From the NCBI GenBank assembly GCA_031256895.1, contig JAIRPR010000205.1, forward strand, positions 1 through 32,291: DNA of 32,291 nt. Direction: 5' to 3'. Below are positions 1-9,981 of this stretch, piece after piece (position 1 is the stretch's first letter; each line of letters starts with the position of its first letter). A model generated the notes under the pieces. It saw only the letters and a list, made by a program, of their open reading frames with translations, searched no databases and was not told where the DNA came from. Both the position numbers and the translations under genes were made by a program. The DNA is from Coriobacteriaceae bacterium (GTDB lineage Bacteria; Actinomycetota; Coriobacteriia; Coriobacteriales; Eggerthellaceae).

Positions 1-246
1 GATATCCTTATCGACCGCCCTGGTCAAAGCGCACACAACGGCAGAATCGCCCGCCAGTTCGGCTATGCGGCGCACGCTCTCGAAATCACCGGGGCTCGAG
101 ATAGGGAATCCCGCCTCTATCACATCCACCTTGAGGCGGAGAAGCTCCCGTGCCACCACCAGCTTCTCTTCAGTGTTCATGGAGGCGCCTGGCGATTGCT
201 CGCCGTCGCGCAAGGTGGTGTCGAAGATGGCGATCTTTCGGGACAT
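1..246 (-). CDS. leuA: 2-isopropylmalate synthase, N-terminal part (cut by window edge)
   Basis: This is the first 82 codons of LeuA, which condenses acetyl-CoA with 2-oxoisovalerate to give 2-isopropylmalate, the committed step to leucine. It is absent from the ORF track because it runs off the left edge. The reverse complement reads [20 protein letters not shown] and continues with the family signatures [15 protein letters not shown] and [21 protein letters not shown] supplies the substrate- and metal-binding Arg and Asp of the HMGL-like TIM barrel. The ATG at 246 is preceded by GAAAGGAAA, a good ribosome binding site. The gene lies downstream of serA and is the last visible gene of the ilv-ser-leu operon. 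The SSPGDFE block favours LeuA over citramalate or homocitrate synthase, but the C-terminal regulatory domain is outside the window. Confidence 0.93.
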   Translation of the reverse strand, partial: MSRKIAIFDTTLRDGEQSPGASMNTEEKLVVARELLRLKVDVIEAGFPISSPGDFESVRRIAELAGDSAVVCALTRAVDKDI

Positions 247-269
247 AGGTCGGTTTCCTTTCGTGTAGC

Positions 270-533
270 TGTTCGCCCGCGCCCCCCCGCAACGCCCGGT
301 GCCCTTACACTTCGGTGTAGAAGGTGCCCGGCGATTGCAGGGGGCGCGAGGGTCGAGCGCGGCGTACACAAGGTACGTGAGCGCCCCCCGCAGCGCCCCT
401 CGCTCTGCCCGGCACCCTTACACTAAAGTAGAAGGTGCCCGGCGGTTGCAGGGGGCGCGAGGGTCGAGCGCGGCGTACACAAGGTACGTGAGCGAGCTTC
501 GCAGCGCCCCCTGTAACGCCCGGCACCTTCTAC
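270..533. repeat. Tandem palindromic repeat units between serA and leuA
   Basis: The gap holds two near-identical 67-nt direct repeats (317-383 and 428-494, one mismatch seen) inside units of about 110 nt, plus a degenerate half unit at about 270-316. The right unit is bounded by a perfect 12-nt inverted repeat, GTAGAAGGTGCC at 428-439 and GGCACCTTCTAC at 522-533. The centre carries CGTAC-N5-GTACG. On the minus strand the serA TAG stop forms the start of the right unit, and the other copies have TAA at the equivalent position. The transcript would fold into long GC-rich hairpins between serA and leuA. A related core lies after hydA at 26.4 kb. It could be a REP/MITE-like element or an RNA processing or stability signal; no tract of U that would mark a classical terminator is visible. 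Confidence 0.85.
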
Positions 534-2107
534 AAGCGGATGTGCCAGAGTTTGCGTAACTCCAGCGCCCCGCGCAGCTTGTCCAGGATCTCTTCGGTCA
601 CATCGCCTTCCACATTCATGAACACAAGGGCGTGCTTCTCTTCGGGCTTCATGCCAACCTGCATGGTGGTGATGTTGATATCGGCAGCCCCCAGGATAGA
701 GCCGATGGTGCCGATCTTGCCGGGGGAATCGAAATACTCGAAGATAAGGGAGTTCGCGGTGGGCACGACCTCCATCTGGTAACCGAGCAGCGATACGATG
801 CGGGGGGTGTGGGCGCTGCCTGCTATCGTGCAGGCGGCTTCTTGGCCATCGGCGCTTATGGCAACCGTCGAGGCGTATTCGGCGGCATCGCTCTTCGACG
901 CGGTGCTGACCTCGATGCCAAAGCGCTTTGCCACGGCTTCTGCGTTGACGGGCGTCACCGCGGTGATGCCGCGGTCGGCAAGCAGGCCGCCCAAAGCCCC
1001 CACGGAAAGGATGGAAAGGTCGGACCCGGCCAAAGCTCCTGCGGCGGTGATCTTCAGGTACTTGGGAAGCTCGCCGCTTACCTGGGCAAGCAGCGCACCC
1101 AACATCTGGCAGGCCGGCACATAGGGGCCGACCACGTCCATGACCTCGGGTGGCACGGGCGCCATGTTCACGGCAGTCGGCACGATGGAGCCGTTGAGGC
1201 CGGCCGCCACGTACTCGGCAATCTGGGTGCCTGCCCTGACCTGCGCCTCTTTGGTGGAGGCGCCCAGGTGCGGGGTCAGGATCACGTTGTCGAACTCGTG
1301 CAGGGGGCTGGTCGTGCAGGGCTCCTTCTCGTACACGTCGATACCGGCTGCGCCGATCTTGCCCGCCGCGACGAAATCGGCAAGGGAAGCCACGTTGTAG
1401 ATGCCCCCGCGCGCGGTGTTCACCAGAACGACGCCATCCTTCATGGCCGCATACTGCTCTGGCCCGAACATGCCTATGGTCTCTTTGGTCTTGGGCAGGT
1501 GAACGGTGATGAAATCGGCCAGGGGGACTATCTCGTCTACGGTGTCATACAGGGTGACGCCCATCTCTTGGGCGCGTGCCGGGCTGCAATAGGGGTCGTA
1601 GCCTATCAGCTTCATACCGAATGCCCGCGCCCTTTCGGCCACCAGCGAGCCGATGCGGCCCAGGCCGAAGATGGCAAGCGTCTTCTCATAGAGCTCCAGC
1701 CCCATGAACTTGGAACGTTCCCACTTGCCTGCGTGCATCGAGTTGTAGGCTTGGGGGGTCTTGCGTGCGCAGGCAAGCATCAGGCACATGGTCTGCTCTG
1801 CTGCCGAGACGATGTTCGAAAAGGGGGCGTTGCACACGATGATGCCCCGCTCGGTGGCCGCCTCGACATCGACATTGTCGATGCCGACGCCGGCGCGGCC
1901 TATCACCTTGAGGGCAACCCCCGCCTCGATGACCTCCCGGGTGGCCTGGGTGGCGCTCCTCACGATGAGGGCATGGTAAGGCACTATGGCCGCCACCAGC
2001 TCTTCGGGGGTCAGATCCAGTTTGACATCGACCTCGAAGCCGTGGTCGCGCAGTATCTGGATGCCTTCCTCTGCCAGTTTTTCCGCTATCAATACCTTGT
2101 CAGCCAT
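530..2107 (-). CDS. serA: D-3-phosphoglycerate dehydrogenase, long form with ACT domain
   Basis: SerA oxidises 3-phosphoglycerate to 3-phosphohydroxypyruvate with NAD, the entry step of serine synthesis. The 525-residue product has the long-form architecture: a substrate domain at both ends of the catalytic core, an NAD-binding Rossmann domain with GLGRIGSLVAERA at about residue 150, the catalytic-region motif LTPHLGAST, an intervening (ASB) domain and a C-terminal ACT domain starting near FEYFDSPGKIGTIGSIL. ACT domains commonly bind serine for feedback inhibition. The ATG at 2107 has GGAGG about 7 nt upstream. It lies in one transcriptional direction with the upstream aminotransferase and downstream leuA. 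The stop codon TAG coincides with the first bases of the palindromic repeat. Identification is secure. Confidence 0.96.
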   Translation of the reverse strand: MADKVLIAEKLAEEGIQILRDHGFEVDVKLDLTPEELVAAIVPYHALIVRSATQATREVIEAGVALKVIGRAGVGIDNVDVEAATERGIIVCNAPFSNIVSAAEQTMCLMLACARKTPQAYNSMHAGKWERSKFMGLELYEKTLAIFGLGRIGSLVAERARAFGMKLIGYDPYCSPARAQEMGVTLYDTVDEIVPLADFITVHLPKTKETIGMFGPEQYAAMKDGVVLVNTARGGIYNVASLADFVAAGKIGAAGIDVYEKEPCTTSPLHEFDNVILTPHLGASTKEAQVRAGTQIAEYVAAGLNGSIVPTAVNMAPVPPEVMDVVGPYVPACQMLGALLAQVSGELPKYLKITAAGALAGSDLSILSVGALGGLLADRGITAVTPVNAEAVAKRFGIEVSTASKSDAAEYASTVAISADGQEAACTIAGSAHTPRIVSLLGYQMEVVPTANSLIFEYFDSPGKIGTIGSILGAADINITTMQVGMKPEEKHALVFMNVEGDVTEEILDKLRGALELRKLWHIRL

Positions 2108-2373
2108 GGGTCAAGCCTCCGTTCCGCCGCCAGGTCGGCAGCATGTTCTCACCGGGTAAAGCAACGCTGAGCTGTTGTCGCTCATACGTTGTCCCTTTTC
2201 TGTTGTACCTCATACCTTGTGCTTCCTGCGGTGCCTCATACCTTGTACCTCATACCTTGTGCTTCCTGCGGCGCAGGGTGTGCTTCCTGCGGTGCCTCAT
2301 GCAGTGCTTCCTGCGGCGCCGGATGCGCTTCCTGCGGCGCAGGATGCGCTTCCTGTGGCACGCTTCAGGGCAC
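2108..2373. repeat. Aminotransferase-serA spacer: degenerate short tandem repeats
   Basis: The 266-bp gap is mostly low-complexity repeats, read here on the plus strand. CCTCATACCTTGT occurs three times at about 2208-2260. GCTTCCTGCGGYGC or close variants occur about six times between 2221 and 2360. The array begins within roughly 10-15 nt of the stop codon of the upstream aminotransferase gene. The rest of the gap, about 2108-2185, holds the serA ribosome binding site and no obvious promoter. ORFs called here (for example 2297..2620 -) are products of the repeats and shadows. Confidence 0.8.
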
Positions 2374-3519
2374 TCATCCCATCAAGACGGCTTCGGCCGC
2401 CTTGATGCCCGCGCCCGCCTCGAAGACGTAGCCGAGCTCCTTGAGTGCCATCTCGAGTGCGGCAAGCACCACGATGACGTCGAAATCGCCGACATAGCCC
2501 AGGTGGCCTACCCGGAAGATCCTTCCGGCATAATCGTCCTGGCCTCCGGCTATGGTGACGCCGTATTTGTTCTTGAGCGTGCTGACCAGCTTCTTCCCGT
2601 CGATGCCTTCGGGCACCCACACCGGGGTGACCGCATTGCCACGGCCCTCGGGCGGGGCGAAGAGCTCAAGGCCCAAAGCCACGCAGCCCTGACGGGTGGC
2701 CTCGGCCAGCTTCGCGTGACGGGCTATCACGTTCTCGATGCCCTCTTCGCGGATGAGGCGCAGCGCCTCGGCAAGGCCTATCATGAGCGAGACGGCCGGG
2801 GTGAAGGGCGTGGTGTCGTCCTTGAGGCTCTTGCGGTACTTGCCCCAATCGAAGTAGAACTTGGGCAAGGTCGAACGCTCGTAAGCCTTCCATGCCTTCG
2901 GCGAGACCGTGCAGGCAGCAAGCCCCGGAGGCAGCATGAGGCCTTTCTGGGAGCCGGTCATGACCACATCGAGGCCCCATTCGTCCGTCTTGCATTCGAC
3001 AGCGCCGATGCCGGTGATGGAATCGACGATGAGCACACATTCGGGGTAGGCCCGCACGATGGCACCGACTGCCTCCACATCGTTCAGGACGCCCGACGAG
3101 GTCTCCGATTGGGTCACAATGACGCCACGGGTGTCGGGGGCGGCAGCCAGGGCATCAGCGATGTCTTGGGGATCGACGCATTGCTGCCAGCCGTAGGAAA
3201 GTGTCGTGACCTCAAGCCCATAGGCCTTCGAGAGCGATTCCATGCGCTGGCCGAACTTGCCGTTGTAGCACACTATCACCTTGTCGCCCGGGCAGAAGCA
3301 GTTGACGATGGCCGATTCCATAGCGCCCGTGCCCGAAGAGGCAAACATGAGCACATCGCTCAGCTCGGTCTGGAACACGTACTTGAGCCCTTCGGCGCAC
3401 TCGCGCACGCACGCATTGAAGTCGGGGGTGCGGTGGTGGATCATGGGGCGGGCCTGCGCAAGCAGCACTTCGCTGGGGACCGTGGTCGGCCCTGGAGTCA
3501 TCAGGTACTTCTTCTGCAT
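2374..3519 (-). CDS. Class V PLP aminotransferase (alanine/serine-glyoxylate or phosphoserine type)
   Basis: A 381-residue fold-type I, class V aminotransferase of the serine-pyruvate/alanine-glyoxylate group. Visible features are the N-terminal MTPGPTTVP motif, SSGTGAMES for cofactor phosphate binding near residue 61, the Asp of VDSITGIGAVE, and GSQKGLMLPPG with the PLP-binding Lys at about 192. The family has broad specificity (Ser, Ala, Asp, phosphoserine; glyoxylate or pyruvate as acceptors). Because it sits directly before serA and no serC is present in the window, it may supply the transamination step of serine synthesis; this is inference from context. An alternative role is in glyoxylate/glycine metabolism. 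The ATG at 3519 follows AGAAAGGAAAGCC. A repeat-rich spacer follows its stop codon. Confidence 0.88.
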   Translation of the reverse strand: MQKKYLMTPGPTTVPSEVLLAQARPMIHHRTPDFNACVRECAEGLKYVFQTELSDVLMFASSGTGAMESAIVNCFCPGDKVIVCYNGKFGQRMESLSKAYGLEVTTLSYGWQQCVDPQDIADALAAAPDTRGVIVTQSETSSGVLNDVEAVGAIVRAYPECVLIVDSITGIGAVECKTDEWGLDVVMTGSQKGLMLPPGLAACTVSPKAWKAYERSTLPKFYFDWGKYRKSLKDDTTPFTPAVSLMIGLAEALRLIREEGIENVIARHAKLAEATRQGCVALGLELFAPPEGRGNAVTPVWVPEGIDGKKLVSTLKNKYGVTIAGGQDDYAGRIFRVGHLGYVGDFDVIVVLAALEMALKELGYVFEAGAGIKAAEAVLMG

Positions 3520-3899
3520 GATAGGCTTTCCTTTCTGGGACGCACTTCTCTGGGCAACTCATGCCTGCCACACGCGCGGCGGTTCTCGGGCAGCTGGGGA
3601 AGCCCCGGCCGCCTGCGTTCGTCCGATCGGCGGGAAGGGGGGCTTCTTGTCCACTTCCCCACCAATTCGTGTAGCCCTCCTATGGTAAGGCTTCTGCGGT
3701 GCCTGAGTGCCGTAAAGCGCCATTTTTCCGCAGAAGGTAGGCCTATGCCGGCGGGTTCAGACGACTTGATGGGCATCATTGCTCCAGGGCATCGGGAAGG
3801 ATGCCGCGAGGAAGGCTCGAACAAGCACCTCTTCTGTTCCTTTGCGGGAGACCAGGGAACAGGTGCGGGCGCGGATCGGGGCATAGTGCCGATGCTTGC
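3520..3899. other. ilvC-aminotransferase spacer with partial copy of the ilvC 3' end
   Basis: I see no convincing gene in this 380-bp gap. Around 3833-3885 there is a diverged copy of the last 50 or so bases of ilvC (3902-3955). Both contain CCTTTGCGGG, AGGGAAC and TGCGGGCGC in the same order, and on the minus strand both would encode a similar tail (RTCSLVSRKG against [10 protein letters not shown]). CTTCTGCGG at about 3690 and CCGCAGAAG at about 3728 form a 9-bp inverted repeat with a long loop. The region 3570-3660 contains further GC-rich hairpins such as GGGGAAGCCCC. The 127-aa ORF 3501..3884 matches no family I recognise and overlaps these repeats. Confidence 0.6.
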
Positions 3900-4910
<1,011 letters not shown>

Positions 4911-5161
4911 CCTTTCCTTGGTTTGTGCCTGTGCGGAGCGGCTTATGCACTGGTAGGCGTTCTTCGCTGCCTTGCACACTGTCCTCGCGTTCCGTTCCTC
5001 ACACTGTCTTCCTCACGTTGTCCTGCACACACTGTCCTCATGTTTCAGTCCTCATGCTTCCTGCCTTCACGTTGCGTTCCTCACACTGTCTTCCTCACGT
5101 TGCGTTCCTCACGTTCCGTTCCTCATGCGTTCCTCACGTTGCGTTCCTCATGCTGTCCTCA
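4911..5161. repeat. ilvN-ilvC spacer: 14-nt degenerate tandem array
   Basis: About 180 nt (roughly 4980-5161) consist of a degenerate array. On the minus strand the unit is close to TGAGGAACGCAACG, 14 nt, with variants such as TGAGGAAGACAGTG and TGAGGACTGAAACA, in about a dozen copies. The first copy contains the ilvN stop codon, and GGAAGCATGAGGAC at the gene end recurs inside the array near 5055. Every unit carries a Shine-Dalgarno-like GAGGA. The remaining 4911-4980 holds the ilvC ribosome binding site. I see no terminator. Confidence 0.85.
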
Positions 5162-5644
5162 TGCTTCCTTGCTGTTGCGCGACATCGCTATCTTGCCGGT
5201 CCGGATTATCTCTTTGATGCCGTAGGCGCGGAAGAGGTCCTCCATGCCTCGCAGCTTGTTCTCGTCCCCTGTCGCCTCGATGGTGAGCGAGCTTCCGCCC
5301 ACATCAACTATCTTCGCGCGGAACACGTTCGCTATCTCGATTATCTCACCCCTTCGGTCAGGGGCTGCGCACACCTTGAACAGCACCAGCTCGCGCTCGA
5401 TCGCGGCATCGTTGGTGAGGTCGCTTATCTTGTGGACCGAGATGAGCTTGTGGAGCTGCTTGGTTATCTGCTCATAGGCCAGCTCATCGGCAGAGACGAT
5501 GGCCGTGACTCGCGACATCGTGGCGTCTTCCGTAGGCCCTACCGTGAGCGACTCTATGTTGAAGCCGCGCCGCGATATCAGGCCGGTCACCCGGCTCAGC
5601 ACGCCGGGCTTGTTCTCAACAAGGACCGAAAGCACATGCCTCAT
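5159..5644 (-). CDS. ilvN: Acetolactate synthase, regulatory (small) subunit
   Basis: This 161-residue protein is the regulatory subunit of acetohydroxyacid synthase, which raises activity of the large subunit and confers valine feedback inhibition. It opens with a typical ACT domain (MRHVLSVLVENKPGVLSRVTG, followed by RRGFNIESLTVGPTED) and ends with the ALS_ss_C-type domain (FRAKIVDVG, LTIEATGDENKL, ELAR-like helix, GIKEIIRTGKIAM). Length is normal for the IlvH/IlvN family. The ATG at 5644 has a strong AAAGGAGG about 6 nt upstream. It follows ilvB by 67 nt on the same strand. Its stop TGA is also the first bases of the tandem array in the spacer to ilvC. Confidence 0.95.
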   Translation of the reverse strand: MRHVLSVLVENKPGVLSRVTGLISRRGFNIESLTVGPTEDATMSRVTAIVSADELAYEQITKQLHKLISVHKISDLTNDAAIERELVLFKVCAAPDRRGEIIEIANVFRAKIVDVGGSSLTIEATGDENKLRGMEDLFRAYGIKEIIRTGKIAMSRNSKEA

Positions 5645-5711
5645 TGCAAGCCTCCTTTCTTCCCTTCCCCAATGCCTGTGCCAACAGGCCTCCCTAACGG
5701 GTTGAAGCCCC

Positions 5712-7639
<1,928 letters not shown>

Positions 7640-7643
<4 letters not shown>

Positions 7644-9346
7644 AACAGGATCGCCCCCTTGTCTGCAGAACTGACCTGCCGGGCATAGCGCGCCAGCACC
7701 CCTTGTGTGAAGCGGGGCTTTGGCGGGTGCCAGGCCTGCGCCCTTTGCGCCAGATCTTCTTCACTGACATCCAGACTCAACACGCCACCCTCGATGTCAA
7801 CCGTGATGTCATCGCCTTCCCTGACCAGGGCTAGAGGGCCGCCGACAGCAGCTTCGGGACTGACGTGCCCCACCGCAGGCCCTTTGGTGGCGCCCGAGAA
7901 GCGCCCGTCGGTGACCAAGGCCACCGAAGAGGAAAGCCCCCTGCCCACGATGGCCGAGGTGGGCGCAAGCATCTCGCGCATGCCGGGGCCGCCCCGCGGG
8001 CCTTCGTAGCGGATGACCACCACGTCGCCCGGCACGATGCGGCCTTCTCCGATAGCCGCACAGGCTGCTTCCTCGCTGTCGAACACCCGGGCAGGACCTG
8101 TGTGGCAAAGCATGGCGCCCGCAACGGCACCCTTCTTCACCACAGCGCCATCGGGGGCAAGGTTGCCCTTCAGCACCTTCAGGGCTCCTTGGGGCGAAAA
8201 GGGGTCGTCATGGCGGCGGCAGACCCGCGGATCGGCAGCAGGCCCGCTGTCGGGAAGCGACGAAACGTCAGGTGCAACAACTGTCGCCAGGTAGTCGGCA
8301 AGCGTTCCCACGCAGGTCTGGGCGTGCAGGTCGAGCAGGCCGAGCGCGGCCAATTCGCGCATCACCACCGGCACGCCCCCCGCCTCATGCAAGGCCAGAA
8401 GCGGAAGCGGGCCAGAAGGCTGGATCTTGACCAGATGAGGGGTCGCCTGGCTGACAGCCTCCCAATCGTCCAAGGTGATAGGATGCCCTGCCTCGGCGGC
8501 TATGGCGGTCAGGTGGAGAACCGTGTTCGTGGAGCCGCCAAAGGCCATGTCGCATTCCATGGCGTTATGGATGGCAGCAGGGCTTATGATGTCTTTCAGA
8601 CAGACGTCCTGCGCCAGAAGGGCCATCACCTTCTTCCCTGCCTGCTTTGCCAGGCGGATGCGCTGCGCATAGACAGCCGGTATGGTGCCGTTGCCCGGAA
8701 GCGCCACGCCCAAGGCCTCACAAAGGCAGTTCATCGAGTTCGCCGTGAACATGCCCGAGCAGCTTCCGCAGGTGGGGCATGCGGTCTCTTCGTAATAGCG
8801 CAGCTTGGCTTCATCCATAGTGCCTGCCGCGACCGCCGCCGCGCCATCGAAGAGGGTGTTGAGGTCGGTCGTTTCCGCCGTATCGCCGAAGCCCTTGCCT
8901 GGCAGCATGGGCCCGCCCGAACAGAAGACGGTGGGGATGTTCACCCGCAAGGCGCCCATCAGCATGCCCGGTACCACCTTGTCGCAGTTGGGTATGCATA
9001 CCATCGCGTCGAAACGGTGTGCGGCAACAGCGCATTCGAGCGAATCGGCGATCGCTTCGCGGGATGCCAGGGAATAATGCATCCCTTCGTGGTTCATGGC
9101 TATCCCGTCGCAGATGCCGATGGTGGAAAGCTCGAAGGGGATGCCGCCTGCCTGGTAGATGCCTGCCTTGACCGCCTCGGCTATGGCACCCAAGCCCAAG
9201 TGCCCGGGTATGATGTCGCTGCGGGAGCCCACCACCGCGACAAAGGGGCGGGCCATCTCGTCATCGGTAATGCCGCAGGCTTTGAGCAGGCTTCGGTGGG
9301 GGGCACGTGCAATGCCTTGCTTTATTGCTTCGCTTCTCATTCCCAT
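7640..9346 (-). CDS. ilvD: Dihydroxy-acid dehydratase
   Basis: IlvD dehydrates 2,3-dihydroxy acids to the 2-oxo acids that precede valine and isoleucine, using an iron-sulfur cluster. The 568-residue product has normal length for the IlvD/Edd family. It shows the N-terminal [12 protein letters not shown], the cluster cysteines in [13 protein letters not shown] and [15 protein letters not shown], the middle block [14 protein letters not shown], and the C-terminal [25 protein letters not shown]. It is the first structural gene after the T-box leader. The ATG at 9346 is preceded by AAGGAAGGAAAG; a second ATG two codons in (9340) is possible. It overlaps ilvB by 4 nt (ATGA). Confidence 0.96.
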
Positions 9347-9414
9347 CAGGCTTTCTTTCCTTCCTTGAACCGTGCGCGGAGTCCTTGGTGCCTTCAGGGG
9401 GGCGTTTGCGGGGG

Positions 9415-9500
9415 CAATAAAAAAATCCCGACACGCAAAGCCGCGCCAGGACTACCCGAAACCTCAGGCACACGCACCTTCCTGGCAGGCCAGGGATTGT
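9415..9500 (-). terminator. Intrinsic terminator of the T-box leader
   Basis: On the minus strand the leader ends with GTGTCGGGATTTTTTTATTG. The GGGATT can pair with AATCCC just after the T-box motif, enclosing a branched GC-rich structure that includes CCTGGCC-TGCCAGG and CCTGAGGTTTCGGG. The AATCCC segment would be shared with the antiterminator, as expected for transcriptional attenuation. The ilvD ribosome binding site lies about 60 nt further on. Confidence 0.78.
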
Positions 9501-9757
9501 ACCCCCCTTGCTCCCTTGCGAGCAAGAGAAAGGCATGACATGCGCCTTCGCAAAAGACTGATAACGGTAGCCGCCGGTTCGGCTTACTGGCTCCCCTTGG
9601 TCTTGGAGTTCGTCCAAGTACCGCAGGAAACGTTCACGCCAAACTGCTCGGAGGTGGCTTTCAGACCGTCCACCATCGGCTCGCAGCGACCGCCGACTCT
9701 CTGAAGATGGATGCGCCCTTACTTTCCTCGTCAAGGCATTTAGGACTATTGGTTTGT
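9415..9757 (-). ncRNA. T-box leader (tRNA-sensing riboswitch) of the ilv-ser-leu operon
   Basis: The minus-strand leader upstream of ilvD has the ordered landmarks of a T-box. These are GAGGAAAGTA near its start, then CAGAGAGTCGGCGG and GCTGCGAGCCGA (Stem I), GGTCTGAAAGCCACC, then CCAGTAAGCCGAACCGGCGG with ACCGTTATCAG (Stem II region), a 7-bp Stem III hairpin CTTGCTC/GAGCAAG, the T-box-like AAGGGGGGTAC, and finally an intrinsic terminator. T-boxes test charging of a cognate tRNA and permit readthrough when it is uncharged. Candidate specifier positions are in GTGAACGTTTCC and GGACGAACTCC. Val (GTT) and Leu (CTC) codons can be read there, but I cannot fix the codon by eye. The usual TGGN bulge reads GGGT here. 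Confidence 0.82.
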
Positions 9758-9763
9758 AAAGGC

Positions 9764-9793
9764 AGTATACTCCCCCCTGCACAGAGGGCGTCC
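9764..9793 (-). promoter_or_regulatory. Promoter for the T-box leader and ilv operon
   Basis: A TATACT -10 hexamer lies at 9764-9769 on the minus strand, directly before the T-box leader. The -35 region at 17 nt spacing (GACGCC or GGACGC) is poor, so this is a -10-driven assignment. The predicted start near 9757 gives a leader of about 410 nt to ilvD. Confidence 0.6.
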
Positions 9794-9981
9794 GCACAGG
9801 AAAGGCTTAAGGCTTCCTCCACAGATTCCACACAGAATCATACGCTCGGATACGTGCAGGTTGTCTGCGCGGTGGAGGTGCAGGCCTTTCGGGGACGCCG
9901 GCTTTTCGCCCTGAAACGGTGTTGTGACCAACGCGAGAGGCTTCCGGGCAGCGGCCTTTCGGGCTTGACGTCCTTTCGCCC
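9794..9981. other. Gap between DUF2344 gene and ilv promoter
   Basis: No gene is supported here. After the DUF2344 stop codon the minus strand has recurring GGGCGAAAGG-like blocks (GGGCGAAAGG, GCCCGAAAGGCC, GGGCGAAAAGCC, CCCCGAAAGGCC) over about 90 nt. They give several small GAAA-loop hairpins that may end the mre transcript. The 61-aa ORF 9746..9931 contains six cysteines but crosses the promoter and is probably chance. Confidence 0.5.

Noticed and set aside
632-2170. Long plus-strand ORF (512 aa) opposite serA
   Set aside because: It is the antisense shadow of serA in a GC-rich genome. It has no family motif, and the codon pattern follows serA.
3501-3884. 127-aa minus ORF in the ilvC-aminotransferase gap
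   Set aside because: No recognisable domain. It overlaps the aminotransferase start and the duplicated ilvC end, and composition is Arg/Pro/Ser-rich.
9746-9931. 61-aa minus ORF with CGICGG and CGRPLC, possibly a zinc ribbon
   Set aside because: It overlaps the ilv promoter and leader start, has no ribosome binding site I can see, and cysteines are frequent in random GC-rich frames.
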